Shown here: positions 1 through 11,065 of the stretch, one piece after another | How positions within the stretch are numbered: the stretch's first letter is position 1 | How the letters are laid out: every line of letters begins with the position of its first letter | From: Ziziphus jujuba | Taxonomy: Eukaryota > Streptophyta > Magnoliopsida > Rosales > Rhamnaceae | Assembly: GCF_031755915.1 (NCBI RefSeq) | Contig: NC_083386.1 | Coordinates: 20,321,001-20,385,000, forward strand | Reading direction: 5' to 3' | DNA: 64,000 bases | Position numbers and translations under genes: made by a program | Notes under the pieces: model-generated | Told to the model about the DNA's origin: nothing | What the model saw: only the letters and a program-made list of their open reading frames with translations | Database searches by the model: none

Positions 1-38
1 TGTCGAATGGGATCGACAACGGAAACTGTCGCCGACAT
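1..38 (-). CDS. possible 5' end of a gene leaving the left edge
   Basis: On the minus strand an ATG at 38 opens a frame (MSATVSVVDPIR) that stays open to the window edge. Base composition here is much more GC-rich than in the following kilobase, as expected for an exon or 5' UTR. Only 12 codons are visible, so no family can be named. The frame may equally be part of the tRNA-derived repeat just upstream. Confidence 0.2.
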   Translation of the reverse strand, partial: MSATVSVVDPIR

Positions 39-89
39 TTCCACTGTCTCAACGATTTTTGCTTCCCTGCTCGAAAGGACATTGAGAGC

Positions 90-157
90 ATTTCAAAGAA
101 ACCCAACCTTCTGGTCCCATGGTCAAGTGGGTGAGTCGTAACCACTATACCACAGGC
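90..157 (-). mobile_element. tRNA-derived SINE-like sequence (pol III A and B boxes)
   Basis: Read on the minus strand, TGGTATAGTGG (152 to 142) fits the pol III A-box consensus TRGYNNAGNGG exactly. About 44 bases downstream GGTTGGGTTTC (108 to 98) is a decayed B box, against GGTTCGANTCC. The spacing is that of a tRNA, but there is no anticodon stem and no CCA-side acceptor pairing that I can see. A degenerate tRNA-derived SINE head is therefore more likely than a tRNA gene. No poly(A) or poly(T) tail or target duplication could be fixed. Confidence 0.35.
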
Positions 158-171
158 TCAAGAAGAGACAG

Positions 172-276
172 CCAAAAAAAAAAACCAGTAGAGCATTTTA
201 AAGGACTTTTTCAAATGTCTGATACTCTTTATTTTGGGAAATAATTTTAAAAGTGAATATGTATCTTATATAACTG

Positions 277-321
<45 letters not shown>

Positions 322-662
322 TGTGTGTGTATATATGTACATATGTGTGTATATATGTACATATACATCTAGTACCACATTTTATTTAGTATTTAACATG
401 TAACTTATTTAATATTAAAATTTTAAATAAGAAAGTAAACTCATCCAGGCATATCAAATGATCCTGTGATATTAAAAAAAGAAAAAAAGAAACAAATGAG
501 GATTTTCCTTAAGAATAGACTTCAAGGGATTATTTATTTCAATTTTTTATTTCAATGTTATAATATTTTAATTTAAGATAGCATAAATTCTTATACCATT
601 ATTATATATATATATATATATATCACCATTACTATGGTATTTGAAAGATAACCTACATTAAA

Positions 663-693
<31 letters not shown>

Positions 694-1320
694 GGATATA
701 TAAGTAAAACAATAAATGTTTATAAAATAATAAATAAATAGAATAAATAAAGAGAGTTATTTGAACATTTTAAAATTCCATTCTCTATTTTAAAAACTAA
801 TTTTGGTAATAGAGAAAATACTTTTTATTTTATTTACCAATTTTTTTTTTTCATTTTAAAAAGTCCCTTAAAAATACTATAAGCATTTGTTTTGGAATTC
901 AATAATAATAAAACATAAATAAATAACCAATTGTTGTGGAATAAGAAAAATGCTTTCTAAAACACCAATACGGCTGTCTAAAACTTTACATAACAGTGCA
1001 ATATCATTGATATTTTTAGTTGATTGAATTGTATGTACACGTAAGGAGATTGTCCTGTATAAAAGTATAATAAAAATGGGAAATACAGTGATGATTAATA
1101 TAATTTTGTATTTAAAAACTTAAAATGTCACGGTAGAAAGGTTTTAAATTAATTCTCTAGCCTCTATCGCTTACAGTTTTTTGATGGTAGTTCATTCTAC
1201 GATGGATTAAAATGCAAATTGTTGGAAACTAGGGGTGATCTTGTACCGAAAATCCTAAATATTAATATTTTTTAAAAATAAAATAAATATTTTCTTTTTC
1301 TGATTATTATTGAATGGTTA
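172..1320. other. AT-rich intergenic DNA with dinucleotide runs
   Basis: No coding potential is seen. The stretch holds TA/TG microsatellites (about 280-362), TA runs near 604-623 and 671-693, and short poly(A) tracts. Confidence 0.6.
280..362. repeat. compound (TA)n/(TG)n microsatellite
   Basis: A compound run of TA with short TG blocks and repeated ATGTACATA units; two copies of a TGTGTGTATATATGTACATA unit lie side by side. Confidence 0.8.
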
Positions 1321-1327
1321 GCGGAGA

Positions 1328-1333
1328 CACGTG
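1328..1333. promoter_or_regulatory. G-box (CACGTG) upstream of the PPR gene
   Basis: A palindromic CACGTG hexamer in the context GAGACACGTGGCTC lies about 470 bases upstream of the PPR start codon, just before a GC-rich patch (TTTTGCGCGGGCT). It is a plausible bZIP/bHLH site; use is inferred from position only. Confidence 0.35.
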
Positions 1334-1568
1334 GCTCATCAATATTCGTAATCCGTTTTGCGCGGGCTAAAAACCAAAACCAAAAAACAAAAAAAACAAA
1401 AAACAAAAAACAAAAAAAAGGCGTGAGATATTTTTCACTTCATCTGGGTTTCTTGTCCAAGGATAAGACTCAGACAGAATCAGAGCTTCAAAGTTTTTGG
1501 AACAAAAAGCCTCTCTTTTCAATTTCAACCTCTCTCATTCTCACCCAAGCCCTCAACTCAGACCTCCA

Positions 1569-1595
1569 ATGTCGAAAGTGTTTCGGCAAAACTAG
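1569..1595 (+). CDS. 8-codon upstream ORF in the PPR leader
   Basis: ATG at 1569 followed by eight sense codons in all (MSKVFRQN) and TAG. It lies in the presumed 5' UTR of the PPR gene, upstream of the main ATG at 1797. If the transcript starts upstream of 1569, it would be met by scanning ribosomes. The transcription start is not known. Confidence 0.25.
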   Translation: MSKVFRQN

Positions 1596-1623
1596 AGCTT
1601 TTCGTTTAAGTCTAACCGGCAAA

Positions 1624-1764
1624 ATGAACTGTCCGGCAACTTTTCCTGGGAATTACTCACCCTTTTCTCCGCGCAGCAGCTCTAGCTGTGATCTTCGTTT
1701 ACAGCCTTGTTTGGCTCCCTGCATATTAGTTTTCAACCAAAACGGTGTGTTTGGAGCGGATTGA
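1624..1764 (+). CDS. 46-residue upstream ORF in the PPR leader
   Basis: ATG at 1624 opens a 46-residue frame that ends 32 bases before the PPR start codon. The frame stays open upstream of this ATG, back to about 1423. The product is Ser/Pro/Cys-rich and matches no family I know. It may reduce translation of the PPR gene, or be a chance ORF in a long leader. Confidence 0.3.
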   Translation: MNCPATFPGNYSPFSPRSSSSCDLRLQPCLAPCILVFNQNGVFGAD

Positions 1765-1796
1765 AATTCCACCAGGTTTCAAGGTGATCTTTTTCG

Positions 1797-4766
1797 ATGA
1801 TTAGTTTGCAAAGCAATCAAATTTGGTTATTTTCTTCTTTACTTCCATTTTCACGCCCCCACCGCCCTTCTTCTGTTAGTCATGGAACCAAACATTCCTT
1901 TCACTCAGTCTTTTCCCCAAAAGCTTCTCTTTCTTTCTCTACCACCCAAAACCCCCACCAAAGAGACTCTCTCACTCTACCCAACGATGCTATTCGCGTA
2001 CCCTCTTTGCTTGAAGAGATCAACAAGCTGTGCGAATCAGGAAATCTAATCGAAGCTCTGAACTCTGTGCAAGAAGATTCTCATAATGCTGCTTCCAGTT
2101 CAGAAGGCAGAGCAGAGGCCATGGGTGTCTTATTACAGGCCTGTGGACGCCACAAAGATATCGATACCGGCCGCAAAGTCCACGAGATTGTTTCGTCGTC
2201 GACCCAGTTCAGCAATCACTTCGTTCTCAACACCCGTCTTATTACCATGTACTCCATGTGTGGTTCTCCCTCGGATTCTCGTTCTGTTTTCAATGGGTTA
2301 CAGAGGAAGAACTTGTTTTTGTGGAATGCACTCGTTAGTGGGTATGCAAGAAATGAGCTTTATGATGAAGCAATTGATATATTTATCGAGTTGATCTCGT
2401 CCACGGAGTTTAAACCCGATAATTTTACTTTGCCATGTGTAATTAAGGCCTGTGCCGGAGTTTTGGATGTGGGTTTAGGGCAGGTGGTCCATGGGATGGC
2501 AATGAAGACGGAACTGATTAAGGATGTCTTCGTAGGTAACGCATTGATTGCTATGTATGGGAAATGTGGGCATGTGGATACGGCAGTCCAAATGTTTGAT
2601 TCTATGCCGGAAAGGAACTTGGTTTCTTGGAATTCAATGATACGTGGATTTTCTGAGAATGGTCTTTCTCAAGAGAGTTACAATTTGTTAAGGGGGATTT
2701 TGGAGGGTGAGGAAGGTTTCATACCAGATGTTGCTACAATTGTGACTTTGTTACCAGTTACTACTGGGGAAGGAGATGTAGCCATGGGTATGGTAATTCA
2801 TGGTTTGGCGGTGAAATTGGGGCTGAGCGAGGAACTGATGGTGAACAATGCCTTGATGGACATGTATTCAAAATGTGGATACTTATCTGATGCCCGAATT
2901 TTATTTAGTAAGAATGATAAGAAAAATGTGGTCTCATGGAATTCCATGATTGGAGGTTTCTCAAGGGAAGGCGATGTCTTTGGAACATTTGATCTTCTCC
3001 GAAGGATGCAGATGGAAGAGGAGAATGTGAAGGTGAATGAAGTCACTCTCTTGAATGTGTTACCAGCTTGTTCAGAGGAAGTGGAACTGGAGAGCTTGAA
3101 GGAACTTCATGGTTATTCCATGAGACATGGGTTTCATTATGATGAATTAGTAGCCAATGCTTTTATTGCAGCCTATGCCAAGTGTGGATCATTGAGTTAT
3201 GCTGAGAATGTGTTTTATGGTATAGATATCAAGACAGTAAGCACTTGGAATGCACTTATTGGAGGCTTTGCTCAAAATGGTGATCCAAGGAAAGCATTAG
3301 ATTTTTACTTTAAAATGAAATATGCTGGCCTGGATTCTGACTCGTTTAGCATCGGTAGTCTCCTTTTAGCTTGTTCCTATCTTAAAGTTCTCAAGTATGG
3401 CAAAGAGATTCATGGATTTGTGGTACGTAATGGGTTAGATTTGGATATGTTTATTGGTATCTCACTAATGGCCCTTTACATTACTTGCAGTAAAGTATTA
3501 TCTGCTCGTCTGTTATTTGATAGAATGGAAGACAGGAGTTTAGTGTGTTGGAATACAATAATTTCTGGTTATGCACAGATAGGACTTCCTGATGAAGCTA
3601 TCAATCTTTTTCGCAAAATGTTTTCTGATGGGGTCCAACCATCTGAGATTGCCATAATGAGTGTGCTTGGGGCTTGTTCACAACTATCAGCATTGCGTTT
3701 GGGAAAAGAATTACATTGCTTTGCTTTAAAAGCTTATCAAATGGAAGACATGTTTCTTGCTTGTTCTGTCATAGATATGTATGCAAAAAGTGGTTGCATA
3801 GAACAATCTCGGAGAGTTTTTGACAGGTTAACGGAGAAAGATGTGGCATCATGGAATGCTGCAATTGGAGGATATGGAATTAATGGACGTGCAAATGAGG
3901 CCTTGGAGCTTTTTGAAAACATGCAAAGAATGGGGCTGAAGCCAGATGACTTTACATTTATCGGACTTCTAATGGCATGTAGTCATGCTGGATTAGTTAC
4001 AGAGGGACTAAAATATCTCACCGAAATGCAAATTTTATACGGAACAGAACCAAAATTAGAGCATTATGCTTGTGTAGTGGACATGTTAGGTCGGGCTGGT
4101 AGATTGGAAGAAGCTTTGAAGCTGATAAATGAGATGTCTCAGAAACCAGATGCTAGAATGTGGAGCTCACTGCTTAGTTCTTGTAGGAGTTATGGTGATT
4201 TGGCTATAGGGGAAAGCATTGTAAGCAAGTTGATAGAATTGGAGCCTGATAAGGCAGAGAATTATGTATTAGCATCAAATTTATATGCTGGATCAGGGAA
4301 ATGGAATGATGTGAGGAAAATACGGCAAAGGATGAAGGAGATTGGCCTTCAAAAAGAGGCTGGACGCAGTTGGATTGAACTTAAGGGGAAAGTTTATAGC
4401 TTTGTTGTTGGAGATAATTCATTTCCGGAGGCTGGGGAGATTAGAGAGATGTGGAGAAGATTAGAAGAAAAGATAAGCAATTTAGGATACAAACCCAACA
4501 CAAGCTGTGTACTCCATCAATTGAAAGAAGAAGAGAAGATTGAGATATTGAGAGGCCACAGTGAGAAGCTTGCAATTTCTTTTGGATTGTTAAAGACGAG
4601 TAAAGGATCTACTCTGAGAATCTGCAAGAATCTTCGAATTTGTGCAGATTGCCATACTGCGGCCAAGTTGATATCTAAAGTTGTTGATAGAGAGATTATT
4701 CTGAGAGACAACAAGCGGTTCCATCAGTTTAAAGATGGCTTTTGTTCTTGCGGAGATTATTGGTAG
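1797..4766 (+). CDS. PLS-class pentatricopeptide repeat protein with E and DYW domains (At1g18485-like)
   Basis: Single-exon gene of 989 residues. PPR proteins of this class act in organelles, where the repeats bind a specific RNA and a DYW domain deaminates a target cytidine (C-to-U editing). Residues 1-50 are rich in Ser, His and Arg and poor in acidic residues, like a transit peptide; plastid or mitochondrion cannot be told apart. P, L and S repeats run from about residue 105 to 830, with typical GYARN, MYSKCG and SWNSMIGGF motifs. E/E+ motifs follow (RSWIELKGKVYSFVVGD). The C-terminus is a full DYW domain: HSE at 921-923, CADC at 949-952 (the HxE...CxxC zinc site) and a terminal DYW. From recall of the family it is closest to At1g18485 (PCMP-H8), of similar length. 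The next in-frame Met is at residue 108, inside the repeats, which supports the 1797 start. No internal stop is present. Confidence 0.93.
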   Translation: MISLQSNQIWLFSSLLPFSRPHRPSSVSHGTKHSFHSVFSPKASLSFSTTQNPHQRDSLTLPNDAIRVPSLLEEINKLCESGNLIEALNSVQEDSHNAASSSEGRAEAMGVLLQACGRHKDIDTGRKVHEIVSSSTQFSNHFVLNTRLITMYSMCGSPSDSRSVFNGLQRKNLFLWNALVSGYARNELYDEAIDIFIELISSTEFKPDNFTLPCVIKACAGVLDVGLGQVVHGMAMKTELIKDVFVGNALIAMYGKCGHVDTAVQMFDSMPERNLVSWNSMIRGFSENGLSQESYNLLRGILEGEEGFIPDVATIVTLLPVTTGEGDVAMGMVIHGLAVKLGLSEELMVNNALMDMYSKCGYLSDARILFSKNDKKNVVSWNSMIGGFSREGDVFGTFDLLRRMQMEEENVKVNEVTLLNVLPACSEEVELESLKELHGYSMRHGFHYDELVANAFIAAYAKCGSLSYAENVFYGIDIKTVSTWNALIGGFAQNGDPRKALDFYFKMKYAGLDSDSFSIGSLLLACSYLKVLKYGKEIHGFVVRNGLDLDMFIGISLMALYITCSKVLSARLLFDRMEDRSLVCWNTIISGYAQIGLPDEAINLFRKMFSDGVQPSEIAIMSVLGACSQLSALRLGKELHCFALKAYQMEDMFLACSVIDMYAKSGCIEQSRRVFDRLTEKDVASWNAAIGGYGINGRANEALELFENMQRMGLKPDDFTFIGLLMACSHAGLVTEGLKYLTEMQILYGTEPKLEHYACVVDMLGRAGRLEEALKLINEMSQKPDARMWSSLLSSCRSYGDLAIGESIVSKLIELEPDKAENYVLASNLYAGSGKWNDVRKIRQRMKEIGLQKEAGRSWIELKGKVYSFVVGDNSFPEAGEIREMWRRLEEKISNLGYKPNTSCVLHQLKEEEKIEILRGHSEKLAISFGLLKTSKGSTLRICKNLRICADCHTAAKLISKVVDREIILRDNKRFHQFKDGFCSCGDYW

Positions 4767-4807
4767 ATATTTGATTATGGGGAATGCAGGAGCTCTCATA
4801 AATCCCC

Positions 4808-4845
<38 letters not shown>
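4808..4845. repeat. (TA)n(TG)n microsatellite after the PPR gene
   Basis: A TA run passes directly into about nine TG repeats some 40 bases after the PPR stop codon, in the presumed 3' UTR. Confidence 0.85.
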
Positions 4846-6096
4846 AAATATATATTTTAAAAACTCAGAGTCCGCTCGTTAGAATCCATTGTACGAACAT
4901 TTCATTACGAACTACCTGTAATTCTCAATTTGGACGTCTTTAGAGAATAAGTATGTCAAAAAAAAAAAAAAAAAGTTTAAATAAAGTTAATTAAAAATAT
5001 AGATTAAAAAAATTTTCAACCCTTCAAGTTAAACTTTTAGGGGAAAAAAAAAAAAAAACATTTAAAGTTAATTTAATTTTATTAAAGGTATAAACATCAT
5101 TAGGTAGCCCTCCAAAGTTGTGGATGATTTATTAGATATTTTATCTAAAACTCAAGGGATGTAAATAAAATATTTCCTTTGTTAAAATTTGATTGATAAT
5201 TTATTTTTCTTATATGGCAATCAATATGGAAGACGTGGCTCTATCACATAGGATTTTTTTATCATAAGATTTTCACATCATCTTTACTATATCGAAACTC
5301 TCCCAAAAATATATGTTTAAAATATATTTTGTCTAAAGTTTGAAAAATTATTTGTTTTAGATAATAAAATTTTGGACTCAAAATGAAAATCTTAAGTTAA
5401 AAACAAAATCCACATGAATTAAATTGTTTATCAATTTTATTTACTAACTAGAAACTCAATAACGCCACATATATTAACTTGTTTATCAATTTTATTATTA
5501 CAATTTGGGGATAGAGAGATCTTATTTACCAATTGACGTAGAAATATTTTGTTTGTTTGTATTGAATATCACTTATCCATTATTTATCCATTTTTAGTTT
5601 CTATTAATTTTCAAGTCCTTAATCTTTTATCCCATCATTTACTATAAATTAGCCAAATAAACTTGGTATGCAAGTTTGTATATATGGAGCATTCCTAAAA
5701 AATAAAAAAAATCTTTTATGACATAATAATTTTTTATAAAAAGCAAATATTAAATATCTAATAATGTAAAACAAAAAAAATAGAATAAGAAAATTGTTAC
5801 AAGCAAATGATTATATAATGCTTTACAAAATTGATCTTTGAGAGATAATTCTCACTTTATTATGGAAGATATGTTGATGTGGATATTAAAAATAAAATCC
5901 ACATGTTGTTATGGTAATTTAGGGTTTGTTTGAAAATTATTGAACACTTCTTCTCCATAAAGTAATTCATAATAATAAGATATTCAATGATTTTGGACCT
6001 ATTTGGTATTTCTTTTAGAATCACTAAATAAATAATTTAAACGAAATCACTAAAAAGAACTATAAATTTTTCTTGCCAAGATTTTAGGAAGACCAT
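4846..6096. other. AT-rich intergenic DNA
   Basis: No gene or recognisable element is seen; there are short poly(A) runs near 4960 and 5050. Confidence 0.55.
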
Positions 6097-6099
6097 TTA

Positions 6100-6402
6100 G
6101 GTTCCGTTTGAGACTGATTGAAGCTTCAAAATTGATTATTAAATAATCTAAAGATAAAATAAGTGTTTGATGAAATTTAATAATTCGGATCTATGCAAAT
6201 TTATATTCTCTGATAGTTGTTTTTGAGAAACAACAAAAAACTAACTTTTAAAATTTTGATTTTAGCTTCTTCAATTATTTATAATTAAAATATCAAATTT
6301 AACCCTTACTAAAAAGTTAATCATATTTGTCTTAAATCTATTGATATTCTACTAAACAACCTTACTATTAATATTTTTTATTCTTCATTTTTTTTCCATT
6401 TA

Positions 6403-6493
<91 letters not shown>

Positions 6494-6822
6494 GGATTTA
6501 CTATAATTGTGGTAAAAAAAAATGTTAAATATTTAGTAATATATGCCATAATAATAAAAATATAATACTACAAGTAAAGAGATAATAAAAAATAAAGTAT
6601 TTTATAGTCATTATATATCATAACAACAATTAAACATTATTATTTACTGTATTCTTAAATATTGATTTTTAATTGTACAGTAAATAGTTTACCAAACACT
6701 TAACCGATTAATTCTACAGCACAATTAAAGTTGATTTTCTTAGAAGTTACAGCAACACCAAATTAAATTTTATTCCCTTTGTAGCACTTTTAGAGCCCTA
6801 TGAATCATTCCCAAACGCAATC
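6100..6822. mobile_element. PIF/Harbinger-like MITE
   Basis: The left end GGTTCCGTTTGAGACTGATT and the reverse complement of the right end, GATTGCGTTTGGGAATGATT, agree at about 15 of 20 positions. Both ends are flanked by TTA (6097-6099 and 6823-6825), the target duplication of PIF/Harbinger elements. The 723-bp interior is non-coding and carries a long TA run at its centre. TTA is short and can match by chance in AT-rich DNA, so the TIR similarity is the stronger evidence. Confidence 0.5.
6405..6491. repeat. long (TA)n tract
   Basis: About 43 uninterrupted AT units, the longest dinucleotide run in the window. It sits in the middle of the MITE and is likely to be length-variable and able to form a cruciform. 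Confidence 0.95.
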
Positions 6823-6825
6823 TTA

Positions 6826-7925
6826 AATGATATTACATTTTTTGTCTTAAAAAAAGCAAAAAAAAAAAAAAAAAAAAATTGATTAGCATGTAAGACCAAA
6901 TAGGTCTGCAAAGATAAATGAATATAATTAAATAAAAATGACATTATTTAGTGCAAAATCGAATTGGAATGAGTTCGAGGACAAGTTAAGAATTATCTTC
7001 CCAGGTTATATATATAATATAAATTTAATAACTCCCTATTTGACCCTATGGAATAGCCCACTGGGGTTGCAGGACAATTCCCTTGTCCTTCAAGGAAACT
7101 TTATGCCTAAACTATAATTATATTATAATCCATCTCAATTAAGGTACGATGACGACATCGCAACCAAAATAGTTTTTAGTATTTAAATTCTTTCTTCTAA
7201 ACTAACCATTGAAGCTCTTTAACCGGCACCACAATGACACCCTACAGGCCTTCTAAAGGTGTTTTTCCTATTTTTAAGGTTTATAGATTCATCAATGTTA
7301 ATGGAAGATAGCAATCTTTAACCGTTGATTTTTATATCAATATCTCCCATTTTATTCTGAAATACGAGGTGAATACAATAAAAATTGGACACATATGGGC
7401 TAATCTATTTAGTTTTATATGAAAATCTTTTTTCTCTAATTTTTAAAATTAAAAAGTAGAATACCTAATATGAGAAAGTAAAAGAGTAGCCAATTAAATT
7501 AAGATGGAAAAAAAAATGTAAATTTCATTTTCATTGTTCACATCACTAACTTTCTTATGAAATCAATTTTGTTTGTATATATGTATTGATATAGAAGAAG
7601 AAGCCTCTTGTTATTAAAGTCAAATATACATTTAGTTAAATTTTGTATTCAAATTATTTTTTGCTATGTACGAATAGTCATTCCAAAGAATAAAAAGATA
7701 AGAAAAGGAAATCATCAATCATTTTCCTCGATTATGTCAATGCATTGTATCCAATTATTTACCAAAAAAAAAAAAAATGGATTGTATCCAATGAATAGCG
7801 TAAAAATATAATCTTTTATTTTTTAATTCTTCTATTGTATTTTTCTAAAATTTTTTAATACTTGCTTCCCATGTATGCTACAATAAATACGGTAGCTTTG
7901 TATCATTTTTTTATATGCTATTGAT
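6826..7925. other. AT-rich intergenic DNA
   Basis: Only short spurious frames and poly(A) tracts are seen. A less AT-rich patch near 7050-7260 (TTGACCCTATGGAATAGCCC onward) shows no reading frame. Confidence 0.5.
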
Positions 7926-7929
7926 GTTC

Positions 7930-9241
7930 ATCTATTCTGCAGATGTTCTTTACCTAATATTCAAAGAATTAAAGATATTTTTTTTTTTGGATTAGAGAAT
8001 TCTTTCTGGACAATTAATCAATTGGGATAAATTTATCATTAAATTCAGAAAGTCTATCAATTCATCTCGGTAGATTAAGATTGATCATAGAGGGCATCTC
8101 CAAAATTAATCATCTTAAGAAGATAGCTGATCATATCCCTCGTCACTTTGAAGCTTGGAAAGGACATGCTCTTTCTTATGTAGGTCGGGTTTGTCTCATC
8201 AACTATGTGATTACTTCATCTTTTACTCACTCTTTCATGATTTATCATTGGTCAATATCTCTTGTGAAATCTTTGAATAAAGGCTATGAAAAATTTCTTC
8301 TAGTTAGGTTCCATAAATATTGGGAAACATGTAACTGTAGCTTGGGAAGCATATTGTCTCCCTTTGAAGAATGGGGGTTTAGATCTTAAGAAATTTCACT
8401 TTTTAATTAGGCTTTATTAAGCAAGCTTGTTTGGAATGTGATGACTTCTTCATTTGTATTTTGATTTCTATGGGTTTGGTTCAAAGACAAATTTAACAAG
8501 AACACCAAATTCATGAAGATATTTTTAAAGATTTGTTTGGATCATTAGTAACAAAACTAAGTTGAGGTTTTGGCAAGACAATAGGCTTGGTAAGCCTATT
8601 ATTGAGCTTCTTGATGCTGCAACTTGTATATGTGTTAGGATCTGATGGTTCTTGGCATTTTTCTTTGAAGTTCAAATCCACTTTTCCTTTGCTTGCTTCG
8701 TTTAATTAAGGAGATCTTTGATGACAATTTAGTTTGGAAACATTTTTAATTTGGTGATATTAGCTATAAAGAGATGCATTCTCACTTTCTGGGTTTTGTT
8801 CAGGTTGTTTGTTGAGTCAAGCATGTTTTGGATAAGCATGTCCCTCTTTCTCATTCATTCTTTCTCTTTCTCATTCATTCTTTTGTTGGAGGCTCTCTCT
8901 GGATCATCTTCCTATTGATGGTACTTCGATTCAGCTCAAATTTAGTATGGTTTCTCAATGTTATTTGTGTCATAAAGTGGTTGAAGATCTTTTTCAACTT
9001 TTTATTGCATGTCCTTACTCATCAGCTATATGGAAGTTTATTACTAAATTGTTTGGTTTCAGACTTAACTTATCAGGCCCACCTCTTTTAGTCTTCGAAA
9101 AGGCTATGGACATTTCGATGAGCTCTCAAATTCATTTTCTTTGGCAAGTAGCAATTATTGCTGCTTTTATTATTATTTGGTTTGTAAAAATCCAATGTTA
9201 TCATTCAAACTTCCTTTCCTCCATAGCTCAAACTTCTGTTT
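7930..9241 (+). mobile_element. LINE A, 5' part: decayed reverse transcriptase C-terminus and zinc-binding domain
   Basis: Remnant of a plant L1-type non-LTR retrotransposon, truncated at its 5' end. Between 8062 and 8386 the plus strand encodes the thumb region, with the family motifs HFEAWKGHALSYVGRVCLIN and EEWG. From about 8940 the zinc-binding zf-RVT domain follows: CYLCHKVVEDLFQLFIACPY (CxxC then HC-like spacing) and IWKFITKLFGF. Several stops and frame changes separate the two blocks, so it is not functional. The reading breaks off at 9241, where a copia element is inserted, and resumes at 14303 with the RNase H domain. Confidence 0.75.
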
Positions 9242-9308
9242 TGTGGCAGTAAAGCCACTTCTTGGCCATTAAGTATTTTGACAAGTCAAAGACGATGGAA
9301 GGCTGGCT

Positions 9309-9364
<56 letters not shown>

Positions 9365-9795
9365 AATCAAATCAAGCTGTAACAGGAGAATACTGATTCA
9401 ATTTTAACACTCCACTGCCTCTTTTTTACCACCTTATACACCTATATATATGTATCCCTATACTTTGCAAAATTTATTCCATTTTTGGTGTGAGATATAC
9501 ATGGAAATAGAGAGAAAGAAGGAGAGTATTAGATCGAGAATTTTTCTAAATACCTATGTCTTTTCTTTGTAAGGGAGAGTGTGTGTTTTCTCATATTATA
9601 AGAGAGAATGAATTGTCAATTGTGCTCTTTTTACTTTAGAAAGAAATTATTATATTCTTTTGCTATTATAAAATTCTTTTACAATTGCCAATTATTTTGT
9701 GTATATTTTATTTGACTATTTTACACACAAACTTCTCATTTTTATAATTTCTACTTTAGCAGTAATTGTGTGTCCTATACCATAAAATCCTAACA
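9242..9795 (+). repeat. 5' LTR of copia A
   Basis: Starts TGTGGCAGTAAAGCCAC and ends CCTAACA. The start can fold into a small hairpin (GTGGC and GCCAC). It contains a poly(A) tract of about 50 bases near 9311-9361 that is much shorter in the 3' LTR, which explains most of the length difference. Confidence 0.9.
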
Positions 9796-9796
9796 G

Positions 9797-9808
9797 TGGT
9801 ATCAGAGT
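9797..9808 (+). other. primer-binding site of copia A
   Basis: TGGTATCAGAGT lies one base after the 5' LTR. It is complementary, but for its last base, to the 3' end of plant initiator tRNA-Met (site consensus TGGTATCAGAGC). Confidence 0.85.
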
Positions 9809-9872
9809 TTGGTTTATAGCCAGTTTTTCATGCTACAGTGAGATCGAATTAGTGGAAAAGAGACACATTTAA

Positions 9873-10760
9873 CAATGGCGACAAAGTAAGAAAGAGAAAG
9901 TTCAATGAGAATAAAAGTAGTTTTAAGAAGAGATAACTGCTTGGCAGCAATTAAAGATAGGCCCACAGAGATTCTTGACGATGGCAAGTGGAGTGAGATG
10001 GATGGCAATGCTATTGCTAATCTGCACCTAATACTAGCCTACGAAGTATTGTCAAGCATGGTAGAGAAAAAGACAGCAAAAGAGATATGGGATATGCTGA
10101 CAAAATTGTATGGGATCAAAACACTACATAACAAAATATTCTTAAAGAGAATGTTTTACACTCTTGGATGATGGAGTCAACTATTGTGACTGCCCGCATC
10201 AACACCCTCAATACTTTATTTTCATAGCTCATAGCAATAGGGCATAACATAGACACGGGTGAACATGCTGAAATTCTACTTCAAAGTCTACCTAATTCGT
10301 ATTATCAACTCATTGTCAACTTAACCAACAATATAGAAATTTTAGTCTTTAATGATATTGCAGTTGCAGTTATTGAAGAAGAAAGTCGACACAAGAGCAA
10401 AGAAGATAGATTAGGAAGCTAACAACATGTTAAAGCTTTAACGATGACAAAAAGGAGATCAACAAAACGTGGTCCCAATGGGAGTCAAAATAAAAATAGA
10501 TCAAAATTCAGAAGTAATGTCAAATGTCATCATTGTGGCAAAAAATGGCACTACAAAATGGAGTGTTGGCTTCTCAAAAAGAATGAAGAAGCGAAGCGAA
10601 AAGGTGCTGAGTAGTCAAAAGTTAAAGTTTGTGTGGTAAGTACCTCGAATGATGGTGAAATTTTATACAGTGAAGCAACAATAGTTGGTGAAGGTAGAAG
10701 AAGATTCGCTGATATTTGGCTTATGGACTTAGATGCAACATGGCATATGACCCCTTAGAG
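9873..10760 (+). pseudogene. copia A gag and protease remnant
   Basis: A start-like ATG at 9873 is followed by a TAA after four codons. Gag (UBN2-type) is readable from 9905 to 10170 (DNCLAAIKDRP, AKEIWDMLTKLYG), then shifts frame and continues to about 10610. The zinc knuckle CHHCGKKWHYKMEC at 10525-10566 keeps its CX2CX4HX4C spacing. The protease site reads WLMDLDATWHMTP where the family has D-S-G-A, so the catalytic DSG is lost. Confidence 0.8.
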
Positions 10761-11065
10761 AGAATGGTTCAATCAATATGAACCTATCTCAGGAGGATCT
10801 GTATTACGGGAAATGATCATACCATGGAGATCGTTGGTATTGGTACCATCAAATTGACCTGAAGAAAAATCTATTATCTTTTGGATAATTAGATAATAGT
10901 GGATGTAAAACCCATATTTAAGATGAGATCATGCAAATAGTTAAAGGTGCGGTTGTGGTGATAAAAGTAGAAAAGATAGCTTCAATTTTGTATATGCTTA
11001 AAGGAGAAACACAATAAGAAAGAGAAGCATCTAAATCATCAGTGAGTTCTACAGAAGAATCAACA

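Noticed and set aside
8828..9091. 87-residue ORF overlapping the LINE zinc-binding domain
   Set aside because: It is an alternative frame across decayed LINE sequence that includes a duplicated TCTCATTCATTC run; the frame with the Cys motif is the real remnant.
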